Positions 43,373 to 52,867 of a DNA stretch of 64,000 bases are shown here, piece by piece (position 1 is the first letter of the stretch; the number at the start of each line of letters is the position of its first letter). The notes below the pieces were generated by a model, which was not told the DNA's origin, searched no databases, and saw only the letters and a program-made list of their open reading frames with translations. Origin of the DNA: Planctomycetota bacterium (GTDB lineage: Bacteria; Planctomycetota; Planctomycetia; Pirellulales; Lacipirellulaceae); NCBI GenBank assembly GCA_029781135.1, contig JAKOXH010000038.1, forward strand, positions 20,377-84,376. Direction: 5' to 3'. Position numbers and translations under genes: made by a program.

Positions 43373-43857
43373 CAACAAGTTCTCCCATGAAATCAGTAAC
43401 ACGACGCCTTGTTTCCGAATGTGAAACGAGACCAATAGGCCGCGCACATGCAGCCGATCAAATGCAGAAAAGTGAATGTTTGCAGTAGCACCTCGACTGC
43501 TCAGCCAACGCTGCGAACGCGCGCTAACGGCCGAGAGCAGCCACAGGGCGCGAAGGAATGGTGGCCGCCCCACATATTCGGCCGCAACCAATTCGGAAGG
43601 CCTCGCTTACTGACCTCGCCCCATGACGCTATTTGTTTATTGTACCAATCCGGAACAGAGGTTGCCCACTTAAATTTGATTATTTTACGCTTTTTTGTAT
43701 CGCAAGTGCGCAAACGTTGGGCAGCTGAAACCCCCGTTCCAACCGTGAAGCAACCTCGACGTTCGCGAGCCAGCCGCGTGAGTCCACAAAAAAACCCGCC
43801 AATCCCAAAGAACTGGCGGGGTCGCTCCATATTGGATGAAATTGGAAATCCGATACT
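43373..43857. other. 485-bp intergenic region
   Basis: It holds the terminator of the next gene (43787-43820) and a GTGCGCAAAC motif at 43705. No gene is recognised. Confidence 0.45.
43787..43820 (-). terminator. intrinsic terminator of the PEP-CTERM gene at 43858
   Basis: CCCGCCA and TGGCGGG arms separated by 12 bases, followed on the minus strand by seven T residues. Confidence 0.88.
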
Positions 43858-44817
43858 TTAGCCACGTCGGCGGAAGATCGCGAAACCTAGTGATGCCACG
43901 CCGCAAAGGAACGCACTTGCCGGCTCTGGAATTTCGACCGATTCCACCTTCACATTGTCAATTAACGTCACATTTAGAGCAACACGATTCGTGTCCGTCG
44001 ATGCACCGGCATTTGTGTCACTATGACCAAATAAGATATTGCCGCCACCAAGCGTCACCGTGCTCATATCAATCTTCGCCAGCGGCGTTCCATCGATCGA
44101 CCATGTCGCGAAGCCACCGGCTACCTCGATTGTTACTCGTCGCCAAGTAAAGCTCGTCTCGCCAGCGTCCGTGCTACCTGTTTGGCCCGGAAACAGCCCC
44201 ACTTGAGCTGCCGGCGCACTCTGCGGCGCATACACGGCATAGTACGCGGCGCTGTTGTTAATCGCACCAGCCGGAGCCACATAAACGGCGTTGCCCGATG
44301 CATAAGACGTTGGAGCAGCGGAAGAATAGGCACGGAAATCCGCGGCCGAACCACCGTCCAAAGTCGTGCCAAACGTCACGCTGTCCTTCGGGGTCGCTCC
44401 GATCCACTGCGTGGCCGTGCCGGCCGTGCCGATGCCGTATTGCGAGAATTGGGTTGTGCCACTGCCGCCCGGTCCCAGCGGACCCACATAGTTCTGCCAC
44501 ATATCAAACGACAGCTTGTAGTTGCCCGAAAAGCTCTGGCCATTTGGCGATACCGTGACACCACCAAAAACGGCCGCGCTGTTATTGGCCGTTAGTTTCA
44601 GCCCACGTGTGCCGGTGCCGTTGGGGGCGGCTGGTACGCCAATCGCCGAGTAGTCGTAAAAGTAGTCGGCTACGTAGTCGACACCGGCCGATGGGAAAGC
44701 AGTCCAATTCGCCGAATCGTCGACATTGAAATCTTGAGAATAGAGCGTGGCAGCAAAGGAAACGCTCGAGAACAGCAATGCTCCAGCTAGTGAAGCAACA
44801 ACAAGGGAGACTTTCAT
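43858..44817 (-). CDS. PEP-CTERM exported protein
   Basis: About 319 residues. Signal peptide MKVSLVVASLAGALLFSSVS, one beta-sandwich body beginning LYSQDFNVDDSANW (LamG/concanavalin-like), and PEP-CTERM tail (IPEPASAFLCGVASLGFAIFRRR). GGAGA 5 bases before the ATG at 44817. Two TGCGCA-containing motifs lie upstream at 44947 and 44968. Function unknown. Confidence 0.83.
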   Translation of the reverse strand: MKVSLVVASLAGALLFSSVSFAATLYSQDFNVDDSANWTAFPSAGVDYVADYFYDYSAIGVPAAPNGTGTRGLKLTANNSAAVFGGVTVSPNGQSFSGNYKLSFDMWQNYVGPLGPGGSGTTQFSQYGIGTAGTATQWIGATPKDSVTFGTTLDGGSAADFRAYSSAAPTSYASGNAVYVAPAGAINNSAAYYAVYAPQSAPAAQVGLFPGQTGSTDAGETSFTWRRVTIEVAGGFATWSIDGTPLAKIDMSTVTLGGGNILFGHSDTNAGASTDTNRVALNVTLIDNVKVESVEIPEPASAFLCGVASLGFAIFRRRG

Positions 44818-44987
44818 TAGCTTCTCCAAGAACAACCCTAAAGGAGGTGAATCATTTACCACAAACTACCGGTCCAGTGTTCATCATGCGCAGGTTGGTT
44901 GTTCTGTCAAGGAAATGTGCGAAGTTTCTTGAATATGTGATCGCGCCATGCGCAAAAGAAAGAAAGTTCTGCGCAATTCTCGACCTT

Positions 44988-47900
44988 TCAAGATAGGTCG
45001 GTTTCCCCTTGTATCCCATTCGTTCGGGCCGGGAGGTTCAGCTTTACATCACGGCTCCACGTCTCCATGCTACCATCGGCGCGGGCCGCAGGCCCAATCT
45101 GCAAAAGCCCTTCGCTGTTCGGAGACACAGACCGACTCTGATCGACTTGACCAACTTGCGTATTCGCCAGGATCGCCAACACGAGATCCACATTATCCCC
45201 ATTCAACTCAGGCGGCATGTATCGCCACTGCGGTAGAGGTCGTGATGGTCGGTGCTGTGTCAACACCGAGCCGGCAAACAAATCGACTGCCTCATCCACA
45301 ACGCTGTCATCAATCGCTGCACCGACAGGCGAAGAAATTGCTGCCGATCGCATATGCGCGGCCGGTGGCGAGTCGTCGATGACGGTAACGTTGCCGACGT
45401 CGGTTCCCCTTCCAGCCGGCGGTGTCGTCCCAAATTGGATGCGCCAGACGTCGTAATCCCAGGCATCAACCGTCCCGTTGTGATCGGCGTCGCCGTCAGC
45501 AGGGGTCGCGCCACTCAGCAATCCGTTGTTCTTGCGCCACAGCACGTAGTCGCCGCCATCAACCGAATTATCACTGTTGAAATCGGCATTCGGCGGAACG
45601 ACGCTGAAAAAGTCCAGAATCCGGCCCATCGCAGTCTGCCGCGTGCTCGCACTCGTGATGGTTTCAAACGGGAATGCGAACATCACTATATTCCCAGCAC
45701 CACCTGTTCCTTGCGATTGGATCGCGGCCGTGCCACCGAGACCACCGCTATACAAAAGTGCTGAGACCGCGCCTGCTTGCGGGGCGATCACATCGGGATA
45801 AGCGACGTTGTATAGCTGACCGTCTAAACTGCTGAACGACGCCCCATTGGAAAAGCCGAAGCTCACCATGCCGGCGAATATTCCCCCGGCATCCGAAGTG
45901 ACGTTATAGGTGCCGGCATCGTCGTTGACGTAATTGCCTTTAAGAACCGTTTCGTAGAACGTGCGACCGTTGTTCTGCTGGTCGAGATCCCAGCCGATTT
46001 CCGCACCACTCAAGAACAGGTTCCCGCCGCCATTGACGTACGATGTGACAAGCGCTTGTTCGGTCGCATTGAACGTATTCGTGGTTGTCGATTCCGTGCC
46101 CAAAACCCAGATCACCGCGTTGTAATCGTCGAGGTTTACGGCCCCGCTAATTACCGCTTCATTGCTCGCGCTCGCCACGTGCACGCCTGGTTTGGCAGCT
46201 TGAATGGCCGCCTGAACCTGAACCGCGTAGTCGAAGCTGTTGTTGTAGCGCGACCAAACGCGGTCCACCAGCCCATCGCTCGTATAAGCATAGGCGTAGC
46301 GGAAGTCCTGGTTTCGATCGAGTCGGTCGAAACCGTTTACGATGAGCACCTGTTTTACGCCACCGGTGGGCAGGGCAGTCACGACTTCGGATGCCAACGA
46401 CTGGCCGCCGGCATTCTCGGCCACCACCTTAAAGTAATAGGGACGCTTCGGGTCGTAGCCGGTGAGTGTAACGGACGTCGAACCACCGCCTGCGACATAA
46501 GTCCCTCCGTCAAACCCGTAACCATCGACCGACGCATAAACGCGATAGCCGGTGGCCGTTGCTCCATAGACGCTGGCCGGTGTGCTGGGGCCAGCGGCCC
46601 AATTGACGGTCACGGCACCCGCCGCATTGCTGATCGCGCGCACGTTCGCAGGGGCTGTCGGCAGGCTTACATTGGCCGCAACCGGAGACCCGTACGTGGC
46701 AAAATACTCCACCGTCGCTTGATAAACACTGCGTGCGATCTGGTCGCGGACGACCGGATTACGCATTAGCGCGGCGTCCTCGACCGAATCGTGAAAGGCT
46801 ACTTCCACGATCGTCGCATCCATTTCGACGACACCATTCGAGTTAATCAGGTCGTCGTTGTTAATCTCGCCGAAGGCGCTGGTGTACGTGTGGGTGGTCG
46901 TCGTGCTCCAGTTGTACTCGAAACTCCCGTTCAGCGCTTGCAGGTCTTGATTCACCTGCCGCCCCGTGTACAGCGCAAGATCGGCCTGATGCGGCGTTGG
47001 CACGTACGAAGCGCCCGAATTGCTAATCAAGCCCACAGCTCCGCGTCCGCCGCCCGCATTCGAATGGAAGCTGATGTATACGCTCGTGCCAAAGGGGTTC
47101 GAATTCTGGTTCATTTCTTCCGCCATCATCGAGGGCGCCGAGACATTGCCCGTCCCGATGATCGACGAGGGAGTAACGCCTTGACCCACGCCGCGCCACA
47201 GCCACATCAGCGAATCTTCGTCCTCGCGCGGGTAACCCGAGACGCTGCCGGTACCGATTCCGCCAGAACCCCAAGGCAAGTCGCCCATCCCATTGCCGAA
47301 GCGAATCGCATCGGCGATGACGACCTTGCCCGCAGCACCTTCGTTGCTGATGACCACGGAGCCATTCGCGCTGGAACTTCCGGCGTTGAAATGATACGTG
47401 CCCAGGTACACCCAACCGTTTCCGACCATGCTGTGGTCGACTCGGATTTGAGTCTGCCCGCCGGTATGGTTAACCTTATAGAGCTGCGAGGTTCGATTGC
47501 TTCCAGCGGAAACCCACGTGTAAACGGGGTAGAAGCCGGCCTGTGGAATGTTAGGAGTATACGTGGCCGTCGCTGTCTCGGTGGCGTTCGTGTTGGCGAA
47601 GCGGTAATGTACGGCGTCGCTCACGGTGCCGTAATCCTCGTCGTACCAACGGGCGCCAGTGCTATCGCTCCATGCGCCGGTGTAGGTCACGCCGGCAAGA
47701 TCGTTATCGACGACCACTTCATTGACTTGCCGCCCAATCGGGCGCATCGGTACCACGGTCGCGCCGGCGCGCAGGAGATAGTCTGCGTAGTAGGTCATTT
47801 GATCCTGGTTGCCAAAGTCCTCCACGATTTCGTTGTTGTCGCCCCGATCGGTGGCAAATCGTCCCAGCGAACTGCTCCATTGCCAACCGTGTCCGGCCGC

Positions 47901-48095
47901 AGTAAAGACGATCTTCCCACTCAGGGCTCCCGTGGGCTGCGTGCCGACATCGACCAGTCCGGGCGCGACCGAAAGAGTGAGTCGCGGTTCGAGCGTTTCA
48001 AACGAGCGCACGCGACGGAATTGCCGAGCTCTTGGTTGAGAACGGCGCGAGCCGATGCCACCTGGTATTTGTCTCTTGCCCTGAAACCAACCCAT
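44988..48095 (-). CDS. N-acetylmuramoyl-L-alanine amidase (Amidase_3) with inserted golvesin-like domain, Fn3, amidotransferase-like domain and dockerin
   Basis: About 1035 residues. It starts with a planctomycete LEPR-type motif (FETLEPRLTLS). Amidase_3 zinc ligands His69 (TAAGHGW), Glu92 (VEDFGN) and His344 (ISFHSNAG), and catalytic Glu431 (IVEVAFHD). The amidase is split by a golvesin/Xly-type beta domain (about 130-268). Fn3 (about 475-565), a flavodoxin/class I amidotransferase-like domain (VLIVNGFDRLDR ... NGGGNLFLSGAEIGWDLD, about 570-780) and a dockerin type I pair (DFNSDNSVDGGDYVLW, DADHNGTVDAWDYDVW) follow. It should cut the MurNAc-L-Ala bond outside the cytoplasm. Paralogue of the next gene. 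ATG at 48095 with AGAGG upstream. Confidence 0.88.
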   Translation of the reverse strand: MGWFQGKRQIPGGIGSRRSQPRARQFRRVRSFETLEPRLTLSVAPGLVDVGTQPTGALSGKIVFTAAGHGWQWSSSLGRFATDRGDNNEIVEDFGNQDQMTYYADYLLRAGATVVPMRPIGRQVNEVVVDNDLAGVTYTGAWSDSTGARWYDEDYGTVSDAVHYRFANTNATETATATYTPNIPQAGFYPVYTWVSAGSNRTSQLYKVNHTGGQTQIRVDHSMVGNGWVYLGTYHFNAGSSSANGSVVISNEGAAGKVVIADAIRFGNGMGDLPWGSGGIGTGSVSGYPREDEDSLMWLWRGVGQGVTPSSIIGTGNVSAPSMMAEEMNQNSNPFGTSVYISFHSNAGGGRGAVGLISNSGASYVPTPHQADLALYTGRQVNQDLQALNGSFEYNWSTTTTHTYTSAFGEINNDDLINSNGVVEMDATIVEVAFHDSVEDAALMRNPVVRDQIARSVYQATVEYFATYGSPVAANVSLPTAPANVRAISNAAGAVTVNWAAGPSTPASVYGATATGYRVYASVDGYGFDGGTYVAGGGSTSVTLTGYDPKRPYYFKVVAENAGGQSLASEVVTALPTGGVKQVLIVNGFDRLDRNQDFRYAYAYTSDGLVDRVWSRYNNSFDYAVQVQAAIQAAKPGVHVASASNEAVISGAVNLDDYNAVIWVLGTESTTTNTFNATEQALVTSYVNGGGNLFLSGAEIGWDLDQQNNGRTFYETVLKGNYVNDDAGTYNVTSDAGGIFAGMVSFGFSNGASFSSLDGQLYNVAYPDVIAPQAGAVSALLYSGGLGGTAAIQSQGTGGAGNIVMFAFPFETITSASTRQTAMGRILDFFSVVPPNADFNSDNSVDGGDYVLWRKNNGLLSGATPADGDADHNGTVDAWDYDVWRIQFGTTPPAGRGTDVGNVTVIDDSPPAAHMRSAAISSPVGAAIDDSVVDEAVDLFAGSVLTQHRPSRPLPQWRYMPPELNGDNVDLVLAILANTQVGQVDQSRSVSPNSEGLLQIGPAARADGSMETWSRDVKLNLPARTNGIQGETDLS

Positions 48096-48268
48096 CACGA
48101 CCTCTCGATGCTCTGTCCATCCCACATGTTGTTGTCCATCTTGATTGTAGTTAGTCGCTGCAAAAATCAGCAATAAAAATAGCGGTTGCTGAGCTCTGCA
48201 GACACTTGCCTTAGCGCAACAATCTCGCGCCATTACGCAAAGAGCAAAGCAAGGGAAGCGGTAGTGCG

Positions 48269-50752
48269 CTAGCGTCGTCGAATGACGAGGGCACCTAACC
48301 CCGTCGCTCCCAGAATGGCAGCCGACGATGGTTCCGGCACAGCCACAACGCCAAAGTAGTCGAGCACCCGGCCCATCACGGCGGCGCGGTTGGCGGCAGT
48401 TGTAATCGTCTCGAACGGGAAGCCGAGCATCACGATTTTTCCTCGACCACCCGTGCTCGGCACCTGAATCGCGGCACCGCCACCGGTGCCGCCGACATAA
48501 TTCATCGCGGCCTGCGCACCCGGCTGCGGGCTGATCACGTCGGGCGTGTTTACATCGTAGAACTGCGCCCCATTATCAAAGGTGAGGTTGGCAAGGCCGG
48601 TGAAAATACTGCCCGCCGCACCAGTCACCGTGTAGCTGTTGGCATCGTCGGCAACGTAATTGCCCTTGAGCGAATTCTCATAAAACGATCGGCCGTTATT
48701 CTGCTGATCGAGGTCCCACGCGATCTCAGCGCCCGATAGAAACAGGTTGCCGCCGCCCGCGATATACTGCTCAACCTTCGCTTGTTCCGTCGTATCGAAC
48801 GTATGGTCGGCGGTCGACTCTTCTCCCAAAATCCAAATCACCGCCTTGTAGTTGCTGAGATTTACCGCACCACTGATGATTGCCTCATTCGAGGTACTCT
48901 CAAAATGCACACCCGGCACTGCTGTTTGAATGGCCTGAGCAACCTGAATTACATAGTCGCGGGAATTGCTTTCGAGCGGCCGCACGCGGTCGACAGCCGG
49001 GCTAAGACCGGGCTGCTTGGGATCTAAATTGCGATCGAGGCGGTCGAAACCGTTCACAATCAGCACCTGCTTCACCCCGCCCGTTGGCAGAGACGTCGCG
49101 ACTTCCGACCCACTCGATTCTCCTCCACCATTGACGGCAACGACCTTAAAGAAGTGCGGAACGCTGCTGTTGTAGCCGGCAATTGTTGCGCTCGTCGTTG
49201 CACCACCGGCGACGAACGTGCCGCCATCGAACCCGCGGCCGTTCGTTGAGGCATAAACCCGGTAGCCAGTCGCCGCATCGCCCGCATATGAGTTCGCGGC
49301 CGGCGGTAACCAGGAAATGGTCACACTTCCGGCGGCATTAGTTTCGACGTGAACGCCCGTCACGGGTGCGGGCAGCGCCGTGGCCGAAGTCGTGTTGCCG
49401 TCAACGGCACGAAAATACTTGAGCAGTCCCTGGTAGGTCGCACGCGCGATCGAATCCCGGACCCGCGGGTCGCGCAGCAGGGCAGCATCGAATTGGTTGT
49501 CATGGAAACCGACCTCCATGATCGTGGCGTCGAATTCGCCGTTAATCCTCAGATTGTTGATTTCACCAAACTCGATGTCGCTGCGATCGAGCGTGACATC
49601 GCTACCACGATTGAACCAGTTGTATTCAAACTGACCGTTCTGAGAAACCAAATCATCGTTGATTTCACGCCCCAATGTATTGGCCAAAAGCAATTGGTTG
49701 GGAGTCCGAGTTGCGGGGTCGTTGTTGCCGTTATACAAACCGAGCACACCACGTGCCGTTCCGCTACTCGCGTTGGAATGGAAACTAACAAATACTCGAT
49801 CCTTCAATGCGCCTTCTTGTTCCCGGTTCATATATTCGGCATATCGGGGCGAAAGGGAGACTGTCGCATCGCGATCGCTATCCAATGCGCGGTACTCACT
49901 TTCTGGAATACCTTGCGAGCGATCGACGTGCCACTTCACCCAATACAAGCCGGCTTCATCCTCGCGCGCCAGGCCAGAAACACCGCCACCGCGGTCGATA
50001 TCGCCCAGGCCGTTACCGAACCGAATCATGTCGGCAATTACCGATTTTCCCGCTTCGCCGGACCGATTACTGATATCGACGTGACCGGCAGTCCCAGCGT
50101 CAAAGTAGTACGTGCCCAGATAGACTAACCCATTGCCGACTTCCCGATGGTTGATTGTGACTTCCGTATCACCGCCCGCATGATGAATACGATACAGTTG
50201 ATCGGCAACCCGGTTGGCGCCCGACGCGCTCCATGCGTAAACCGGATAATACCCTGCCGTCGTAATCGTCGGCTGATACCGAGCGTAAGCGGTTTCTGTA
50301 GCAGAAGTTGTGGCAAACCGATATGGCACGTCGCCCGCCGATCCGAAATAGACAGTCGCATTGCTGTTCGACCAGTCGCCATTGAACGATACCCCTGGAT
50401 CATCGTTGTCCAGCACGACTTCGTTGGTCTGATGTCCCACCGGCCGTAAAGGAACGACGGTCGCGCCGGCGCGGAACAAATAATCGGCCAGCATCGTCAT
50501 CTGGTCGACGTTGCCCAGATCCTCGACCATGCCGAGCAAGTTGCCGCGCTGCGAACTCCAGGCCCCATTTCCCTGGTTGTCTGCCGTGTATCCGTGGCCC
50601 CCATGAATGTACACCACCTTGCTGGAAAGGCCCCCATCCGGCTGAGTGCCAACGGGCACCAGCCCATCGCCGAAGCTATAGCTATAAACACCACCGAGAA
50701 GGATAAGCAGCGTTGCCACCCATCGATGTAATTTGATTCGATTGTCGTCCAT
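48269..50752 (-). CDS. N-acetylmuramoyl-L-alanine amidase (Amidase_3) with inserted golvesin-like domain and PEP-CTERM anchor
   Basis: About 827 residues, a paralogue of the preceding entry with the same domain order. Signal peptide WVATLLILLGGVYSYSFG; zinc ligands in YIHGGHGY, VEDLGNVDQ and VSFHSNAS; catalytic Glu in IMEVGFHD; inserted golvesin-like domain (DNDDPGVSFNGDW ... ADMIRFGNGLGD); Fn3; amidotransferase-like domain (VLIVNGFDRLDR, GGGNLFLSGAEIAWDLD). It ends in PEP-CTERM (VPEPSSAAILGATGLGALVIRRR) instead of dockerin. ATG at 50752 with GGGGA 7 bases upstream. Likely a surface-held peptidoglycan amidase. Confidence 0.9.
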   Translation of the reverse strand: MDDNRIKLHRWVATLLILLGGVYSYSFGDGLVPVGTQPDGGLSSKVVYIHGGHGYTADNQGNGAWSSQRGNLLGMVEDLGNVDQMTMLADYLFRAGATVVPLRPVGHQTNEVVLDNDDPGVSFNGDWSNSNATVYFGSAGDVPYRFATTSATETAYARYQPTITTAGYYPVYAWSASGANRVADQLYRIHHAGGDTEVTINHREVGNGLVYLGTYYFDAGTAGHVDISNRSGEAGKSVIADMIRFGNGLGDIDRGGGVSGLAREDEAGLYWVKWHVDRSQGIPESEYRALDSDRDATVSLSPRYAEYMNREQEGALKDRVFVSFHSNASSGTARGVLGLYNGNNDPATRTPNQLLLANTLGREINDDLVSQNGQFEYNWFNRGSDVTLDRSDIEFGEINNLRINGEFDATIMEVGFHDNQFDAALLRDPRVRDSIARATYQGLLKYFRAVDGNTTSATALPAPVTGVHVETNAAGSVTISWLPPAANSYAGDAATGYRVYASTNGRGFDGGTFVAGGATTSATIAGYNSSVPHFFKVVAVNGGGESSGSEVATSLPTGGVKQVLIVNGFDRLDRNLDPKQPGLSPAVDRVRPLESNSRDYVIQVAQAIQTAVPGVHFESTSNEAIISGAVNLSNYKAVIWILGEESTADHTFDTTEQAKVEQYIAGGGNLFLSGAEIAWDLDQQNNGRSFYENSLKGNYVADDANSYTVTGAAGSIFTGLANLTFDNGAQFYDVNTPDVISPQPGAQAAMNYVGGTGGGAAIQVPSTGGRGKIVMLGFPFETITTAANRAAVMGRVLDYFGVVAVPEPSSAAILGATGLGALVIRRR

Positions 50753-50907
50753 CGCGTTTCCCCACGTTGCTCGATAGAAATCTGACGTAGCGATTTCCGA
50801 GCCGCCGCTGAAGTCGCAAGACCACACTGGTAGGCGGGAAATCTCGGAGTTCTGCAAATTCATTCATTAGCGGTGTTGGGAATGGTTGGGAATCGAACTT
50901 CTGAAAA

Positions 50908-52626
50908 TCAGTCGCCACTGGCTTTGCCGCCCGCGCGTGGATCGGCCACGCCCACCAGTTTACCAGCTTCCACGGCGATCGCTTGCGTTCTGCCCACCGC
51001 TTCAATTTGTTCGACGTTGTGCCCCAGCGTCCGCAGGCCTTCCACGATCTTGTCATCCATGCCCTTTTCGTACATCACGCAATTCGGCCGCCATTGATGG
51101 TGAAAGCGGTGTCCCGCCACGGCCTCCGCAATCGGCTGCTGATAGTCGAGCGTGCGGATGATCGCCAGTAATGTTTGCGTGATTATTCTTGGTCCACCGG
51201 CCGCTCCCACCGTGAGCACCGGTTGGTCTTTAGCGTCGAGCACGATGGTGGGGCTCATGCTCGAAAGCGGCCGTTTGCCGGGGCCAACGCTATTTGCTTC
51301 CGCTCCTACCAACCCAAACGCATTCGGCATGCCGGGGAAGATTGAGAAGTCATCCATCTCGTCGTTGAGCATGATGCCCGTTCCCGGCACAATTACCTTC
51401 GAGCCAAACGTCGTGTTGATGGTTGCGGTGATCGCGACCCAATTGCCCGCCGCATCGGCCGCCGCGATGTGCGTTGTGTGGCGCTCAAACACATCCTGCG
51501 CGAAATTGGGCGGTGTGCCATGCGATGGGACTTCCGTCACACGCCGCGGATCGATCTTGGCCGCCAACTCGCCGGCATACTTCTTGTCGATGAGGCCGCG
51601 CGGTACCCGCACGAAATCGGCGTCACCTAGCCAAAACGCCCGATCGGCGAACGCCAATTTGAATGCCTCGGCCGTGATATGGGTCGCCGCGAGTTGGTCC
51701 TTTTTTTCGATCGCCCGCAGGTCGAAGTTTTCCAAAATATTGAGCACCTGGGCTACATGAATGCCGCCTGAACTTGGCGGCGGGAAACCCACGATCTGGT
51801 AGCCGCGGTAAGTCGTACGCAGTGGCTCGCGCAGTTTCGCTTCGTACGCCGCAAAATCTTCGGCGGTCAGCAGCCCGCCGTGCGTGGCCATCCAATCGCC
51901 AACTTGTTTCGCAAACTCGCCGCGATAAAACCAATCGGTGCCGTGTTCGGCAACTTGTGCATACGTACGTGCCAAGTCGGGCTGTACCATGCGGTCACCG
52001 GCCGCCAGCGGTTTTCCGTCCGCGTGAAAGAACACTGCCTGCGAACCAGGAAATTCCGCGAGGTGATTTTCGACGCTCTTAATCGCCGCCGCATAAGCAG
52101 CGTTGATTTCAAATCCATCCGCCGCCGCCTTGCGTCCCGGTTCCAGCGCCCGCGATAACTTGATCGTGCCGCAGCGCTCCAGAGCAAGTTTGTATGCCGC
52201 CAGTGCACCCGGAACTCCCGAGGCCAGCGGCCCCGTTTGGCTCGCCATGGGATTTGGCTTGCCATCGTGCAGAAACATATCGCGATGCGCTTTCGCTGGC
52301 GCCGTTTCGCGCCCATCGATCGCCGTGAATTTGCCGCCCGGCGTGCGAATCAGAATCAAACACCCGCCGCCAATCCCCGAATTTCCGGCATCGACAACAC
52401 CGAGCGTGAGCGCCGCCGTCACCGCCGCATCGACCGCATTGCCGCCGGCGCGAAAAACTTCGACGCCGGCATCCGTTGCAATCGGGTGAACTGTGGCAAG
52501 CATAAAGTGCTCCGCACTCGCCGTGTGGCCAAACGCCATCGACGGCAGAATGGCCATGACGCCCATTGTCGCCAGCAGCCGCAGTAATTGTCGAATATCC
52601 AGGCCCTGCTGCATAGTCGATCTCAT
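50908..52626 (-). CDS. ggt: gamma-glutamyltransferase
   Basis: About 572 residues with a signal peptide (LATMGVMAILPSMAFG). Ntn-hydrolase family: GGNAVDAAVTAALTLGVVD and GGGCLILIRTPGG in the large-subunit part, autoprocessing/nucleophile Thr in HTTHIAAADAAGN, then VPGTGIMLNDEMDDFS, RPLSSMSPTIV and GAAGGPRI. It cleaves gamma-glutamyl bonds, typically of glutathione. Its place next to murein genes raises the possibility of action on gamma-D-glutamyl peptides, which is speculative. Start 52626 is chosen over the longer frame; 52614 is also possible. Confidence 0.92.
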   Translation of the reverse strand: MRSTMQQGLDIRQLLRLLATMGVMAILPSMAFGHTASAEHFMLATVHPIATDAGVEVFRAGGNAVDAAVTAALTLGVVDAGNSGIGGGCLILIRTPGGKFTAIDGRETAPAKAHRDMFLHDGKPNPMASQTGPLASGVPGALAAYKLALERCGTIKLSRALEPGRKAAADGFEINAAYAAAIKSVENHLAEFPGSQAVFFHADGKPLAAGDRMVQPDLARTYAQVAEHGTDWFYRGEFAKQVGDWMATHGGLLTAEDFAAYEAKLREPLRTTYRGYQIVGFPPPSSGGIHVAQVLNILENFDLRAIEKKDQLAATHITAEAFKLAFADRAFWLGDADFVRVPRGLIDKKYAGELAAKIDPRRVTEVPSHGTPPNFAQDVFERHTTHIAAADAAGNWVAITATINTTFGSKVIVPGTGIMLNDEMDDFSIFPGMPNAFGLVGAEANSVGPGKRPLSSMSPTIVLDAKDQPVLTVGAAGGPRIITQTLLAIIRTLDYQQPIAEAVAGHRFHHQWRPNCVMYEKGMDDKIVEGLRTLGHNVEQIEAVGRTQAIAVEAGKLVGVADPRAGGKASGD

Positions 52627-52632
52627 TCTCAG

Positions 52633-52799
52633 CGAATGGCCACGAAAAGCACGAAAAGGCACGAATCAAATCGCGGCAAATGTGTAATGAATTGTCTCAG
52701 CCGTTAATGTGCCAGGCAAATGCATCGCGCAGAGGCGCAGGGACGCTAAGTCATAGTTGATCGAATGACTCAAGCCTCCGCGGTCTCTGCGCCTCTGCG
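52633..52799. repeat. MITE-like inverted repeat and adjacent short direct repeats
   Basis: CGCAGAGGCGCAGGGACGC (52728-52746) pairs with GCGGTCTCTGCGCCTCTGCG (52780-52799) with few mismatches. Beside it, at 52641-52664, CACGAAAAG recurs in tandem. Both lie in the space between ggt and the NamZ fusion gene. Confidence 0.7.
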
Positions 52800-52867
52800 T
52801 GAAATAAACTGTACTGATTCAGCCAACAATCGCTTTGTGTGCGTCCTGGCAAAGAAAACACATGGGC

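Noticed and set aside
46791..48176. 461-codon plus-strand frame opposite the first amidase
   Set aside because: It is antisense to conserved Amidase_3 and golvesin-like motifs and has no domain of its own.
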